In this document: positions 23,295 to 34,200 of the stretch, piece by piece | How positions within the stretch are numbered: the first letter of the stretch is position 1 | How the letters are laid out: every line of letters starts with the position of its first letter | Assembly (NCBI GenBank): GCA_028023455.1 | Contig: JAQFVV010012446.1 | Span: 2,480,001-2,544,000, forward strand | DNA: 64,000 bases | Direction of reading: 5' to 3' | Source of the DNA: Epiperipatus broadwayi | Lineage: Eukaryota > Onychophora > Udeonychophora > Euonychophora > Peripatidae | Position numbers and translations under genes: made by a program | Notes under the pieces: model-generated | What the model was told of the DNA's origin: nothing | Database searches by the model: none | The model's input: only the letters and a program-made list of their open reading frames with translations

Positions 23295-23482
23295 GTATTG
23301 AATAGCTTCATGCTCTCAGATCTAACCCCTTCAGCTTAACCTATTTATATAGAAAGTAGGTTGAAGTAAAAAAGGGTTCTCCCCTTTTCTTCCAAAATGT
23401 AAGCTTGTGGTTAAGACCTGTAGAGGTCTCTACTATCACATTTTTATGCGCACATTCTTGAGATTACAGCCTTAGTAAATAT
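23295..23482 (+). repeat. Family M dispersed repeat, copy 1
   Basis: About 188 bp nearly identical to 63720-63907: gtattgaatagcttca, gctctcagatctaacc, tatatagaaagtaggttgaa, gtaagcttgtggttaag, cctgtagaggtc. The copy at 63.7 kb has a clean target-site duplication, so this is a mobile element. No coding capacity or tRNA box was recognised. Confidence 0.85.
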
Positions 23483-23839
23483 TAAATGATATAAATAATG
23501 CGAGTTTGGAAAATTACTTTCAAAACTGAAATAACTTTTTCATCAGAATTTGTCTTAGATTTATTCTGATATAACTGGAATTCATAGATCTACTAATGAA
23601 AGATATTTGAATACATATATTTTTACATCTTGGTATTTATTAGACAAGTTATTGAAATATATTTGAAGACAATAATAAGAATGAAGTAAAAATACTAAAA
23701 AATAATATCAGTGTAGAGTTAAGAAATATTTGTTAAAATGCATGAACGATTGAGTAGTAATTACATGTTACATAATTTCAATTATTTAATATTAGTTGTT
23801 CAATGTCTTGAGTAAAATTCAAACATTATTTAAACTTTT

Positions 23840-24082
23840 ACATATGATACCAATTTCCAAATTTCTTATACACTTAACAATACTATTTTTTACACCAAAA
23901 CTTTACTCTTACAGTTTCAACTGTCCTGCAGTTATCATCAGAGATCTTTATAATCCTACTTCCAAAAACCAAAAAAGATCTCTGATGATGACTGCAGGAC
24001 AATCAAAACTGTAAGAGTAAAGTTTTGGTGTAAAAAATAATATTGTTAAGTGTATAAGAAAGTTCAAAATGGTATCATATGT
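23840..24082. repeat. Near-perfect hairpin with about 110-bp arms
   Basis: Left arm 23840-23947 and right arm 23976-24082 are almost exact reverse complements with a 28-nt loop. The outer end is acatatgatacc and its complement. The inner end is agagatct. The arms include a CTGATGAT..GAAAC segment resembling a hammerhead core, but one extra nucleotide precedes its stem. The high arm identity suggests a fairly recent fold-back event. Confidence 0.9.
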
Positions 24083-24129
24083 AAATACAGAAATCAATAC
24101 ATAAGAAAGGAGGAAGAAGAAGAAAATTT

Positions 24130-24260
24130 GTATTTAAACTTTTCAAATACATTTACCTCCCAGTAAAAGTAGTGCCTGTCTTTTTCAGATGTTGCTGGCC
24201 TGCCAGTGACATAGTACTAGCATGAGAACCGAAGTTGGACTTTTAGATTTGTGAATATTT
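24130..24260 (-). repeat. SINE family S fragment
   Basis: The minus strand shares with 50640-50455 and 36575-36700 the segment with aacttcggttctca, gtcactggcaggcc and agcaacatctgaa. The tRNA-like head is mostly missing here. Confidence 0.6.
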
Positions 24261-24500
24261 AAAGTGATGTTTTAATTAATTACCTTGTTTTGTACTTACA
24301 GAATAATAAAGTTATGTAGAAATATTATGTTTAATGAATGTTTACAAAACAAAATGAATTAATATTAGAAAAAAATATATATTTGGTGTTTTATAAGATT
24401 TGCTATCAGAACTATGAATAAAAATAAAGAAGTTGAACGTAATATAGTGAACTACAACAAAGTGTTACAAGTAAAATAAATATATAGAAAAGATAGGTAG

Positions 24501-25184
24501 TGTGATATACTTGATTTAATGTACTTACAAGAAGCAACCAAATACACCGAATTCAAGTAACTATTACTCTCTTGCATAAAATTAAGATATCCCACTTACA
24601 GATACAAGATTTTATTAGTATGAAAAATAACAATCATTTATAAACAGAATTATCATTAGTTGTACTAGCACCTGTAAGGCTTACAAAAATAATATTAAGA
24701 CAGGTATAGTCTGTATAATTACCCTAGGTTGGTCTTTAGTACCTTCAGACCCGAATATTTGGTTCTCCTCCCATCGTTGATCCTGTTCTGAATTCGCGCT
24801 ACACTTAAGTCTTTCAGAAAATCAGGACTGACGCTGACTTGTCTTTTTCCCGCTAGATTGTATCTACTTTTAGTTCTATTGTTTATTCCTTATCAATTTT
24901 AATCACAAAAGTATTCTGGGATTATTTCTAAACTAATTAATTAAATTGTTCTTTAGATTTTTAATCCTTCATTTAATTAATTATTTATTCGGATCTTCCA
25001 TCTTGTTTTACACCTTGCTTTTTATAAAATATCTATATGAAAAACCATTTGTAATTTCTAATTTTCATTTTTATTAAATCAACTTGTTTACTTTCACATG
25101 TAATTATTTAACACTTTTAACTTCTGGAGTACACACAGTTTCAAACGTATTTTTTCTTAATATTAATCGTACTACAACATAACA
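24501..25184 (-). repeat. 3' LTR of the gypsy element
   Basis: The 684-bp LTR runs TGTGATATAC..ACATAACA on the plus strand. It is followed directly (25185-25200) by the polypurine tract. As the element is on the minus strand, this left-hand copy is the 3' LTR. Confidence 0.93.
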
Positions 25185-25200
25185 ATTCCTCCACCACTCC
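25185..25200 (-). other. Polypurine tract of the gypsy element
   Basis: The minus strand reads GGAGTGGTGGAGGAAT immediately upstream of the 3' LTR. This is where plus-strand DNA synthesis is primed in LTR retroelements. Confidence 0.75.
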
Positions 25201-25487
25201 AGAAGTTACGGTTTATCCATCTTATACATATTCTTTTAGGTACAGGGTCTTCTTTTACATCGTATTGGTCTAGGTGATTTCCTCTTTTCAATCTGTATTT
25301 TATCCTCTTCTACCGCATCTTCTTCGACGTCGGTCAGTATCATCTGTTTATATGAATCCTTTTCATTTGCATGTTGGAACTGTTGGAACATATCTAGTTG
25401 TATGTCATTTTCACTTTTACGAATATGATTTTTGTGATGCTTATATATGTTTCCGTTTTTGCCTTTAATATCATAAATTTGCTTTGA

Positions 25488-26552
25488 TCACGCCCATTCA
25501 ATTTTTTCATTAACCCATTGTTTACGTAGTATATCTCTGAATATTACCACGTCTCCAATGTTAAAGTTTTTCACTGGGTCTTGGTTATATTTATATATAT
25601 GTGTATCAGGTCGCAAAAAATCTAAATTAGTTTGTATTTTCCAACCGAATAACATTTCAGCTGGCGATTTTCCAGTCGTTGTTGATGGAGTTATATGTCG
25701 AAACATCATGAACTCCTCCTGTAAGATGTTTTTCATATCCGTATTTTTTTTTTTTTTTTAAATATTTCTTCACTTGCCCTACCACTTTTTCTGCCAAACC
25801 ATTTGATTCAGGGTGATAAGGGGGTGTAAATACATGTTTGATGTCCCATTTTCCAAATTGTATTTTTAATTCTTCTCTCACATATCCAGTCCCGTTGTCA
25901 GAGACGATTACTTGTGGAAATCCATGTATATAAAATATGTCTGTTAAACATTTTATTGTTTCGTTTGCACTAGTATTTTTAACATCATGACATTCTATCT
26001 ATTTAGAGAAAGCATTGATTAAGATTAAATAATTTCTTTCTTCTATTGGACCCGCATGGACTATATGAAGTCTTTGCCAAAGATATATTGGTTTAGGCCA
26101 AGAAGAATATTGTTTATTCGGCAGAGCTATTTCAGACTTACATTTATCACATTTCTTAATATACTTTTCAATATCATTACTTATCTGCGGCCACCAAACA
26201 TAACTCCGAGCTAGAGCTTTAGCTCGCACGATGCCTGGGTGCCCCTGATGCAAAAGTTCTAGAACTTTCATTCTCCCTATAGGAGATATAACTACTCTGT
26301 CTCACATATTAATACACCCTTTACAGACCGACAATTGGTCTCTATTGACCTAAAACCCCATTGCTAAATTTTCAGTTTTTTATTAAGCCAACCTTTGCTT
26401 ATCCATTTCCTAAGTAACGCATACCCATCATTTTCATTTGTCCATGTCTGAACTACTTTACTATTTATGACTTGTGATTTCATATTGTCACTGTGATTAA
26501 CTTCCACATCAGTTTCATAGTTGTCCAGGCACTCTAGATAAAGCATCCACAT
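25488..26552 (-). pseudogene. pol: Gypsy integrase region, frameshifted
   Basis: Three successive minus-strand pieces. At 26271-25999 is the zinc-binding part (HQGHPG and CDKC pairs) and the start of the catalytic core. At about 25985-25657 are VSDNGTGYV and PYHPESNGLAEK, which carry the second Asp and the Glu of the D,D-35-E triad. At 25736-25488 is the C-terminal part with KSPAEMLFG and GDVVIFRD. The expected first Asp, in a context like LHIDxAGP, reads LHIVHAGP, so the first catalytic Asp is Val. A poly-T run at 25744-25759 coincides with a frameshift, and a stop lies near 26000. 26364-26552 is the linker between RNase H and integrase. Confidence 0.88.
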
Positions 26553-26564
26553 AAGAAATTATCT

Positions 26565-26959
26565 TTCCTTTTTGATATTTTAGATTGAAATCGTAAGCAG
26601 TAAGTGTATTAGCCCATCTGAGCATGCGTGGACTTAAATGTTCTGGCATTGGACGATCTTTTCCTATAATCCCTAACAAAGGTTTGTGATCTGTTACTAA
26701 TTCAAATTTCCATCCATATATAAACTGGTGAAACCATTTTTTTTACAGCCAACATGACTGCCAACACTTCTTTGTCCAGCTGACTATAATTTTTTTCAGC
26801 TTTAGACAAAGTCTGAAAAGCCTAAGCTACAGGACGTTCATGACCGTCTATTTGTTGCGCTAAAACTGCACCGATTCCGTATTGTGATGCATCCGTAGTA
26901 ATAGTGATGTCTTTGTTGCTATCAAAATGCACTAATAAGCTACTAGAGGTTAACAATTC
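26565..26959 (-). pseudogene. pol: Gypsy RNase H region, with stops
   Basis: After the stop that ends the protease/RT frame, the same strand continues with DITITTDASQYGIGAVLAQ (the RNase H start, TDAS), then KAEKNYSQLDKEVLAV, then VTDHKPLLG. These are the standard Ty3/gypsy RNase H landmarks. In-frame stops are present near 26955 and 26823. Confidence 0.85.
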
Positions 26960-28345
26960 CTAAACTGCTTTAAATGCTTTTTCATGTTTGGTATTCCAAA
27001 TCCATTTCTGATCTTTGCATAGCAGTTCATATAGAGGAGTTGTGACCATCGCTTTGTTCTTTAGAAAAGGTTCAAAAAAATTAATCAAACCTAGGAAATC
27101 TTGAAGTTGCTTGACATTTATTGGGCTTGGAACATCTTTGACTACCCTAATTTTTTCAGTTAACGGACTTTCCCCTTTTCCCGAAATAAGATGGCCTAAA
27201 AACTTTAATTCTTCAGTTTCCCAAACGCATTTTTTAACATTTAATTTAACCCCTGCATTATTTAGTTTCTCGCATACTTCCCAAATTTTACTTCTTAATT
27301 TTTCTGGTGACATTGCAGCAATCAAAATATCATCATAATATGGCATCACACCTTCCAAGCCTTGTAATATTGAATTTATTTTTGCATAAAATATGTTTGG
27401 AGCTAATGTAATTCCAAAAGGGAGACAATTACATTTGAATAATCCAAAAGGGTTCGTAATTGTCAATAATCGAGCTGTATCATCCGTAACTTTTAGTTGG
27501 TGATATGCCGAATTTAAATCCAATTTCGCAAAATTTTTTGCTTTAGCTAGATTACTGAGAATCTCACGTACATTCGACAATGGGTAAGCTCCTTTATTAA
27601 GATACTTATTTACTGTTGTTCTATAATCTTCACACAGCCTAATTTTTCCATCTGGTTTTGTTAACACAACAATCGGCGTGGCCCAATCCGCCTCCTCGAC
27701 TGGGGATAACATGTCTTTTTTAACTAATGCTTCTATTTTTTCCTCTACTAACTGCCTTTGGGCAAAAGGTATTTTTCTTGGTTTAAAAATAACCGGTCTA
27801 GCATTTTCATTTAAGTGCAAGTCAATGGGCTTTGATTTTATCAAACCTAAATCTTCTGTAAATAAATTCGGATATAACTCTATCATTTCTTTTTCCACTG
27901 AGACCTTTTTGACTATATTCAATTTAATGCCTAAGTCTTTAAACCAGTTTCTTCCTATTAACAGACTAATATATTTATCTACTATATATATATATATAGG
28001 TAATTTGTAGTTTTTATTTTTAAAACCAACTATTACTTTGGATTTCCCAATTAACTTAATCGGGTTCCCGTTGACATCTCTAACGTTAATGTTAGCTTTC
28101 TGTATTTTAATCTGAGGGCTCTCTGTGGATATTTCCTTCCACTTTTTCATAGATATTAACAAAATTCCTGAGCCACTATCTATTTCCATTTCTACTCTTT
28201 TGTTACTTAACTTAATCTCTAGCATGAATTGATCCTGCTCATTTTTAAAGATATTTTTTTTAATTACTGTTTTCCACTGTTTCTGATCTTTACCATATTC
28301 AGATTTTCGTTTAGGTTTTTTGCATACTGCTGCCTTTGCCCGCAC
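26960..28345 (-). pseudogene. pol: Gypsy protease and reverse transcriptase (461 residues)
   Basis: This is the longest open frame in the window. An aspartic protease is recognised by DSG at residues 56-58 (EIDSGSG) and LIGRNW at 129-134. Reverse transcriptase follows from about residue 190: motif A in KLDLNSAYHQL with Asp 276, PFGITLAP near 309-316, and the catalytic YYDD at 336-339, where gypsy elements usually have Y-x-DD. FLGH at 382-385 and the connection into RNase H (FKAV at the end) follow. The protein would make cDNA from the element RNA. The frame begins just after the gag zinc knuckle. It is open itself, but the rest of pol is broken. Confidence 0.93.
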
Positions 28346-29039
28346 AGTTGTAACATTTTTCGTTTCTCCATTTACAGCTTTTTAGACAAATGACCTACTT
28401 TACCACAACAAAAACATTTTATTTCGAAACTTTTCCTTTCTTTAGTACAATCGTTATCCTTTTTTTTCTATTTTAAAAATAGTATTCTTAGAGTTTTCCT
28501 CTGTTCTATTTGAAAAAGCTAAAGCTTGTTCTACCACTGATTCGTATACTATTCCCTTTTGAATAGCACCTTCATAAGTCATCTGAGTTTCAATTAATAA
28601 TGATTGACACAATTTATCATCCTTCATTCCCCATAATAACTGGTCACTAAGAATTTGTTCCACAAAGTCACCGTACTCGTAATTCTTTGCTAATTGGCGT
28701 AGAACAATATCATATTCTTTAATCGATTCAAGTTTGTCTTGTTTGCGGTTCCTCAATTTTAACCTAGCTAAATACTTCGATGGTCTTGGGCTAAAATAAT
28801 CTGTTAGTCTTTGAACCAGGTCATTGTAGTTACTACTATCTGTAACTTGTCCATTATACAATTTGTTTACTATTTCAATAACTTTTCTAACTGATAAACA
28901 TAATAACGCTGCTACTTTCCTGTCATTTTCAATAATACTATTTATACTTAAAATAATTTTGTAATTGAAGCACATAAAAAGGCCATTCGGGCAGATTATC
29001 TATCCTAAATTCCGATATATTAGCTTGTCCTTTCGACAT
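28346..29039 (-). pseudogene. gag: Gypsy gag, frameshifted
   Basis: A likely start ATG is at 29039 (MSKGQANISEFRIDNL), followed by a frameshift near 28980. The main open part is 28975-28454, with a capsid-like sequence (YFSPRPSKYLARLKLRNRKQ, then QLLWGMKDD). A poly-A tract near 28460 shifts the frame again, into a CX2CX4HX4C zinc knuckle (KCFCCGKVGHLSK, then a Cys after another shift) at about 28425-28382. Gag would package the element RNA. This copy cannot make a continuous protein. Confidence 0.85.
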
Positions 29040-29118
29040 TTTAATTCTTTAACAACTCACCAACTTCTGAATTACTGTTTGGTGTACTTCTTTCATAACG
29101 CTTGAAAAACAGGTTTTC

Positions 29119-29136
29119 TCCTGACTGCGCCAAAAT
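29119..29136 (-). other. Primer-binding site candidate of the gypsy element
   Basis: Immediately downstream of the 5' LTR the minus strand reads TTTTGGCGCAGTCAGGAG. A TGGCGCAGTC start is common for tRNA-primed Ty3/gypsy elements. I do not assign the tRNA species. Confidence 0.65.
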
Positions 29137-29821
29137 TGTGATGTACTTGATTTAATGTTACTTATGAGAAGCAACCAAATACATCTAATTCAAGTAACTA
29201 TTACTCTCTTGCATAAAATTAAGATATCCCACTTACAGATACAAGATTTTATTAGTATGAAAAATAACAATCATTTATAAACAGAAATACCATTAGTTCT
29301 AATAGCACCTGTAAGGCTTACAAAAATAATAATAAGACAGGTATAGTCTGTATAATTACCCTAGGTCAGTCTTTGGTACCTTCAGACCTGAATATCTGGT
29401 TCTCCTCCCATCGTTGGTCCTGTTCTGAATTCGCGCTACACTTAAGTCTCTCAGAAAATCAGGACTGACACTAATCTGTCCTTTCTCCACTAGATTATAT
29501 CTATTCTTTGTTTTATTGTTTATTCCTTATCAATTTTAATCACCAAATTATTCTGGGCTTATTTCTGAACTAATTAATTAAATTGTTCTTTACCTTTTTA
29601 ATCCTTTGTTTAATTAATTATTTATTCGGATCTTCCATCTTGTTTTACACCTTGCTTTTTATGAAATATCTATATGAAAAACCATTTGTAATTTCTAGTT
29701 TTCATTTTTATTAAATCAACTTGTTTACTTTCACATGTAATTATTTAACATTTTTAACTTCTGGAGTACACACAGTTTCAAACATATTTTTTCTTAATAT
29801 TAATCGTACTACAACATAACA
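29137..29821 (-). repeat. 5' LTR of the gypsy element
   Basis: The 685-bp copy corresponds to 24501-25184, with scattered substitutions and a few 1-nt indels. It ends ..ACATAACA on the plus strand and is followed by AGTAG. Confidence 0.93.
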
Positions 29822-30286
29822 AGTAGAAAAAACATTACATGTAATTGCTAAGAAGCAAACAAAGAAGATTAAAATGGTGGATAGTTAAAATAGTAGAAAT
29901 GATTAGAAATCACTAAATTAATTGTCAGTGTGATAAATAAAATAAGAAAATAATGGTGTGATCATTTGGAAGCTCCTAAGAAGTTACAAGCATCACAAAT
30001 GATAGAATCGGGATCAATCTAAAAATGTGATGCTCCGAAGTATGAGACTCTAACACTGCACTAAACCATGAAGGATGAATAAATAATTGATTAGGTTTTA
30101 TTGCTCGGAAGTTCATAAAAAAATCATGAGCACCAGAAGTGCTAATCCTAGAATCGATCTGAGAACCTTATTCTTCTGAATCTGATATTCTAATACTGCC
30201 CTAAACCTTGTGGGACAAATGAGCAATCGAATGGATTCATTGTTCAGGAGTTCATAGGAAGTTATGAAGCACCATGAGTGCTAATA

Positions 30287-30552
30287 ACAAAGGCAAAACT
30301 CTCCACCATACAGTAGTGCCACCTTGTGCTAATAAGAGTAATCAATGGATGCCAGAAGGCTTTGCATAAAATCTCTATCTAGTGCCTACTCATCCAATAT
30401 CCCCAGACTAGTTTCTGGCTTGTGACCATCATCAGTGAGGAGCCTTGGATCTGAGAGCACTGCACTACTGTATGGTGGAGAGTTTTGCCTTTGTTTACAA
30501 CAAACATGTGCTAGGATGAGATGGTGATCATGTAATGTTTAGTGGTTTAATA
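30287..30552 (-). mobile_element. Family B hammerhead element, nested insertion
   Basis: The element lies inside a SINE monomer and is flanked by agtgctaata at 30277-30286 and 30553-30562, a 10-bp target-site duplication. The arms aaggcaaaactctccacc (about 30290) and ggtggagagttttgcctt are inverted copies. The right end carries the family terminus atggtgatcatgtaatg, then tttagtggttta. An intact-looking minus-strand hammerhead lies at 30400-30441. Confidence 0.85.
30400..30441 (-). ncRNA. Hammerhead ribozyme motif, family B
   Basis: Minus strand. Stem I pairs TCCTCA (30441-30436) with TGGGGA (30405-30400) over six positions, one of them G-U. CTGATGA is at 30435-30429. Stem II is at 30428-30416, pairing TGGT with GCCA around loop CACAA. 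GAAAC is at 30415-30411, followed by a two-nucleotide loop and GTC at 30408-30406. Stem III is A15.1-U16.1 and C15.2-G16.2. Predicted cleavage is after the C at 30406. All core positions are conserved. Confidence 0.82.
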
Positions 30553-30655
30553 AGTGCTAATACTGGAGTCAATTTGAAAACCTTATGTCAGAATCAGACA
30601 CTTTAACATCGCACCAAACCACATAGAGTAACCATTATTGTGATTAATCAAATTT

Positions 30656-30907
30656 ATAATAAAAAAAACTATTCTGTGAAATAATGAAATTGAGAACGAT
30701 TCTGTTGATTGCAGTTTTGTATGGAAATAACGATTTGAAAAGAGAGACAAGGGGTGAGGGGATTTTAAAGTGCAAGTATAGTAAACACTAAAAATAGATT
30801 TAATCAATGACTGACAAATTGAAATATTAAAGGCAGTAGAGAAGAGAGAGAAAGTGAGTGTTGTGTATTGACTGGTTATGAATTTATTAATAAAGACATA
30901 TATATAG

Positions 30908-30943
<36 letters not shown>

Positions 30944-31254
30944 AGAACTGGTTAATACAAGCAGTGTTAAGTCACACTAGAAATAATTATGTGCAGAAAA
31001 TAGAATTAAAACAGTCTAATTTCCGTAGCAATAATGTCAAACCATATGCAAATTAGCAGAGTAATTCAATTTGACTCGAGAATTTCTAATGGAGAAGAAA
31101 GTGAAAGATGATAGTTCAAGCCCAATTCAATAGACTGATTTGGAGATGTAAGAGAGAAGTGAAGTGCTTATTAAAACTGCTAATGATCAACTGTCTAAAA
31201 TTACAGGAGTTAAATGATAAATGTGAAGAAAGCGAATAGTTATTAAAACGTTTA
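30656..31254. other. Spacer containing a (TG)n microsatellite
   Basis: A (TG)n run of about 32 nt lies at 30910-30941. Otherwise nothing was recognised. Confidence 0.7.
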
Positions 31255-31415
31255 ATAGAGGGATTTGAACTTAGGATTTTCAATCTATATTCATCTACCA
31301 TTCCAGATCAAACAACTGATACAAATGACCATACACATGTAAAAAAGATAAATGACCCCCAGTAAACATATTTCCTGCAGAACCAGCACTCATCACTTGG
31401 TCCAAAGACTTTTAA
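31255..31415 (-). repeat. Family A fragment with dead hammerhead and B box
   Basis: On the minus strand, GTGATGA replaces CTGATGA (C3 changed) and the stem II base pair is lost, but GAAAT is retained at about 31372. Downstream lies AAGTTCAAATCCC (31272-31260), a very good tRNA B-box, in the same relative place as in the 8.9 kb copy. The ribozyme appears inactive. The tRNA-like part supports a SINE-like origin. Confidence 0.75.
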
Positions 31416-31751
31416 TAAATTGTGGCAATGGAGTTTAGCTTTATTTATCTATCTATTTGTTTATAGATATATGAACTGTTCCGTGATCTCTGATTCATTG
31501 TTGTTTCAACTAGCCAGTCGCCAGTTGAACTACTAATTATTATTACTAACTTATATATTATGAGTAAAATAAACTCATCCCAGTTATTAAATAAAATTTA
31601 CAGGTTTTCAATTCAAGTTAAATATATAAGTATACTGCTTCTAGATTATAGTCTAGCCTCGTTCTCGATAGCTTTACGAGAAAACAAAATGGATTTAAGT
31701 ATCAATGAATAATGAAATTTATAAAGATGAAGTAAAGTAACACTGAACGGG

Positions 31752-32235
31752 GTAACAAACAGTTTGGATAAGAAAAGATGCTAATTAAACTTAAGACAAA
31801 CAGTAGCACTAATTGTACGAAGATAACGGCGAAAATGGGAATTGATCTTGATTATTCATTTGTTAGAGTCAGAAATCTGTAACAAAGAGAGTAACTTTTG
31901 AGGGATCACAGGCCCACAGTCATCTGATAAGTTGCATTGGGACTCTAGCGGGAGTGTCTACACTAGTGCAACTGACTCTAATATAATCCTAAAGACGACA
32001 GGAATTACCTTGTAACTATAAATTTTCAAACAATTTATCTACGTAAATTGCAGTTAATGTTTATAAATGAAATTTCCATGTTTATTACTCTGTACAAACT
32101 AAGCGTTTTCTAGAATAAAAGTTTTAAAAAAAAAATAAAACAACAAAACATTTTCGATAAGAAAAGGACGCTAATTAAATTTGAGACAAACAGCAGCACT
32201 AATTATACGAAGAAAACAGCGAAAGATGGGAGATG
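31752..32235 (+). repeat. Direct repeat pair about 95 bp, 388 bp apart
   Basis: The segment 31752-31845 recurs at 32140-32235: gataagaaaag, gctaattaaa, gacaaacag, agcactaatt, tacgaaga, cgaaa. The region between is unassigned. It may be two fragments of one dispersed repeat or termini of an unknown element. Confidence 0.75.
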
Positions 32236-32703
32236 AGTGTCGTAGCAATATCTCTATATGTTATATATACACATGTTCACACATCCATTAAAAATTCTAT
32301 GCTTATTATACAGTAGGAATAAAAGTCAACAATCTGTTTTCAAGTAGATCATTTGATTTTTTCTCTCTTTTGTCAGCCTTGAGAACTTCATCCTCAAAAT
32401 ATCCTCAAGGGAAATACTCCATCAATTTCAATCAAACGCTTGTGCTCTCCCCTGCAAATTGACAGCCATCAGGAAGAACCAGTTTCATCAAAAGTTCAAA
32501 ATATTTTGACTAAAAACTGTCATTAGTCAAGGCTGAAGGAGGTCAAAGGAAGAGCCAAGAAAAAGATAGACAAAGTTGCTCATTCTTCAGGTATAACTTG
32601 TAGCGATAAAAAAATATTAATCGCTCAAACGAATCACAAAAACAAGAGTTAGCAACACATCTATAAAAAAAATTATTAAATGACCCCTCTTCCCATATAT
32701 ATG

Positions 32704-33500
32704 CACCATCATCATCACTTTCAAACATTATCGATCCACTGCAGGATGAAGATCTCTCTAAGTTTATTCCATTTTCGATATCTAGATTCTTTTCACTACA
32801 TCACTGGAGCACACTTTCTTAATTTATCCATCTATCTCACACGTGGTCTCGTTCTAGGTCATTTACAAACTCTTGGATTTCTAGCTTAAAATTTCAATTA
32901 TTCATCTATTATGATCTCTTCTAGCAGTATGTCTATCCCAGCTCCATTTTAGTCTTTTAATTCTATCATTGATGACATTGACACCTGTTCTCTCAACCAT
33001 ATATTACGTTTTTCATCTCTTCTTGTTACTTCTAACATACATCTCTCCGTACTTCTTTGAGTGGTCTGAAATTTTTGTATTGCTCTTATTTTAAGTGTCC
33101 AAGTTTCAGAACCATATGCAAGAACTAGTAAAATACATTTACTAAAAACCTTCATGTCCAAGTTTCAAAACCATATGCAAGAACTAGTAAAATACATTTA
33201 TTAAAAACCTTCCTTTTCAAACACCTAGGCATATTTCCTTTCAATATTAAGCTATTTTTACCAAAAGCACTCCAAGCAAGTTTAATGCTATGATTAATTT
33301 CGTCCATTGTTTCTATCTGCAGTAATAATCTGATCAAGGTATTTGTAATTGTTATCTTCTTCTAACTCATCATTATCAATCTTTGTTTTCATCTTTTGAG
33401 AAAATCATTGAATATTACTTAGTCTTTTTAACATTTACCAGTCTTATTTTTATCAGTTAACTCTTGCAACACTTCCTGAAGCTCTAAATTGTGATTAAAA
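32704..33500 (-). pseudogene. RTE-clade LINE, 3' fragment
   Basis: The minus strand encodes the end of the RTE reverse transcriptase seen intact at 55.2-55.9 kb: VNVKKTK-like, then LAWSAFGKN, KVFNKCILLVLAYG, ETWTLK, QTTQRSTERCML, TRRDEKRN. The 3' end is a GATGATGATG tail (32719-32705), the usual microsatellite tail of RTE elements. A segment of about 56 bp (33098-33153) is tandemly duplicated at 33154-33208, repeating the KCILLVLAYG codons. It has many stops and frameshifts. Confidence 0.88.
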
Positions 33501-33739
33501 AAAGTTTCAAGCATACAGTTGAATGCATTGGGAAATTATATTAATGGTTCCTAATATTGAAGCCAACCAAGTTTCTTCAATTAGGGAAAATCACTTATAG
33601 CTAGAAAATGGAACATGTCATTACTCAAGCAGTCACCATAAATGACTATGGCCATTCTGACTCCAAGAGAAAAAACTAGAAAAATAGACAATAATAATAC
33701 ATTATACTGCCAAAGTTAGAACTATTGGTCCATTATACT
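33501..33739. other. Spacer, nothing recognised
   Basis: Nothing recognised. Confidence 0.4.
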
Positions 33740-34200
33740 CTTTATTTTATATATTGTTATGCTATCTTTTAAGTTCAGCTGCAGAAGCTGTTTTGTTTCT
33801 TTCCGAAACGCCTAATTGTAGCTCCCCAGTATATTTTGTACTCTCTCATATCTTCTTGCTGTAAACAATCAATGTTACACCTTCATTAGAATGTATTTGA
33901 GATAATCTTCATAACACAAGTAGCATCTGCCTCTCCTGTAAAAACGATGTTCAGGGTCACATGCTCCAATCCTATAGTCTCACATCCATCAGCATGAAGA
34001 ATATACTGATTGGTTTATGACCTTCCCACTGTATTTTTAAAAGCTTTATGCAGTGTCCATAAATGCAACATTTCTAACATCCTTAGTTATGGTAATAATG
34101 TGTCCAAGTCTCACACTCATATAATGGATTAGGTAAAATAAGAGCTTTACATACTGCTAATTTATTGCAGTAGTTATAAATATCCTATCTTCTTACTTAT
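33740..34200 (-). pseudogene. Possible LINE reverse-transcriptase remnant
   Basis: The minus strand around 34170-34100 reads NKLAVCKALILPNPLYECETWT. This resembles the conserved tail of non-LTR reverse transcriptases (K-A-x-x-L-P-x-L-x-Y-x-x-E-T-W-T). Downstream patches are too decayed to place in a clade. It differs from the RTE copies in the window. Confidence 0.4.

Larger units (their letters stand above)
24501..29821 (-). mobile_element. Ty3/gypsy LTR retrotransposon, complete but inactive
   Basis: This is a full-length element in minus orientation. It has LTRs at 24501-25184 and 29137-29821 (684 and 685 bp, roughly 5% different by eye), both starting TG and ending CA on the plus strand. 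The flanks GGTAG and AGTAG look like a 5-bp target duplication with one change. A purine-rich tract lies next to the 3' LTR and a likely primer-binding site next to the 5' LTR. The order gag, protease, reverse transcriptase, RNase H, integrase is that of Ty3/gypsy. Several frameshifts and stops, plus an altered integrase residue, make it non-autonomous. Confidence 0.95.
29915..30650 (-). repeat. Array of three tRNA-like SINE monomers, family T
   Basis: Units of about 130 bp share, on the plus strand, gttcataa..gaagt..agcacc, then agtgctaat, gatcgattct or an equivalent, gaacctta and cactaaacc. On the minus strand each reads like a tRNA-derived head: GCAGTGTTAGAGTCTCATAC and GATTGATCCCGATTC in one, CAGATCGATTCTAGGA in another. 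The third unit is split by a family B element (30287-30552) with a 10-bp target-site duplication. Confidence 0.65.

Noticed and set aside
27111-28010. Plus-strand open frames opposite the gypsy polymerase (27111-27338 and 27678-28010)
   Set aside because: They are antisense shadows of the protease/reverse-transcriptase frame.
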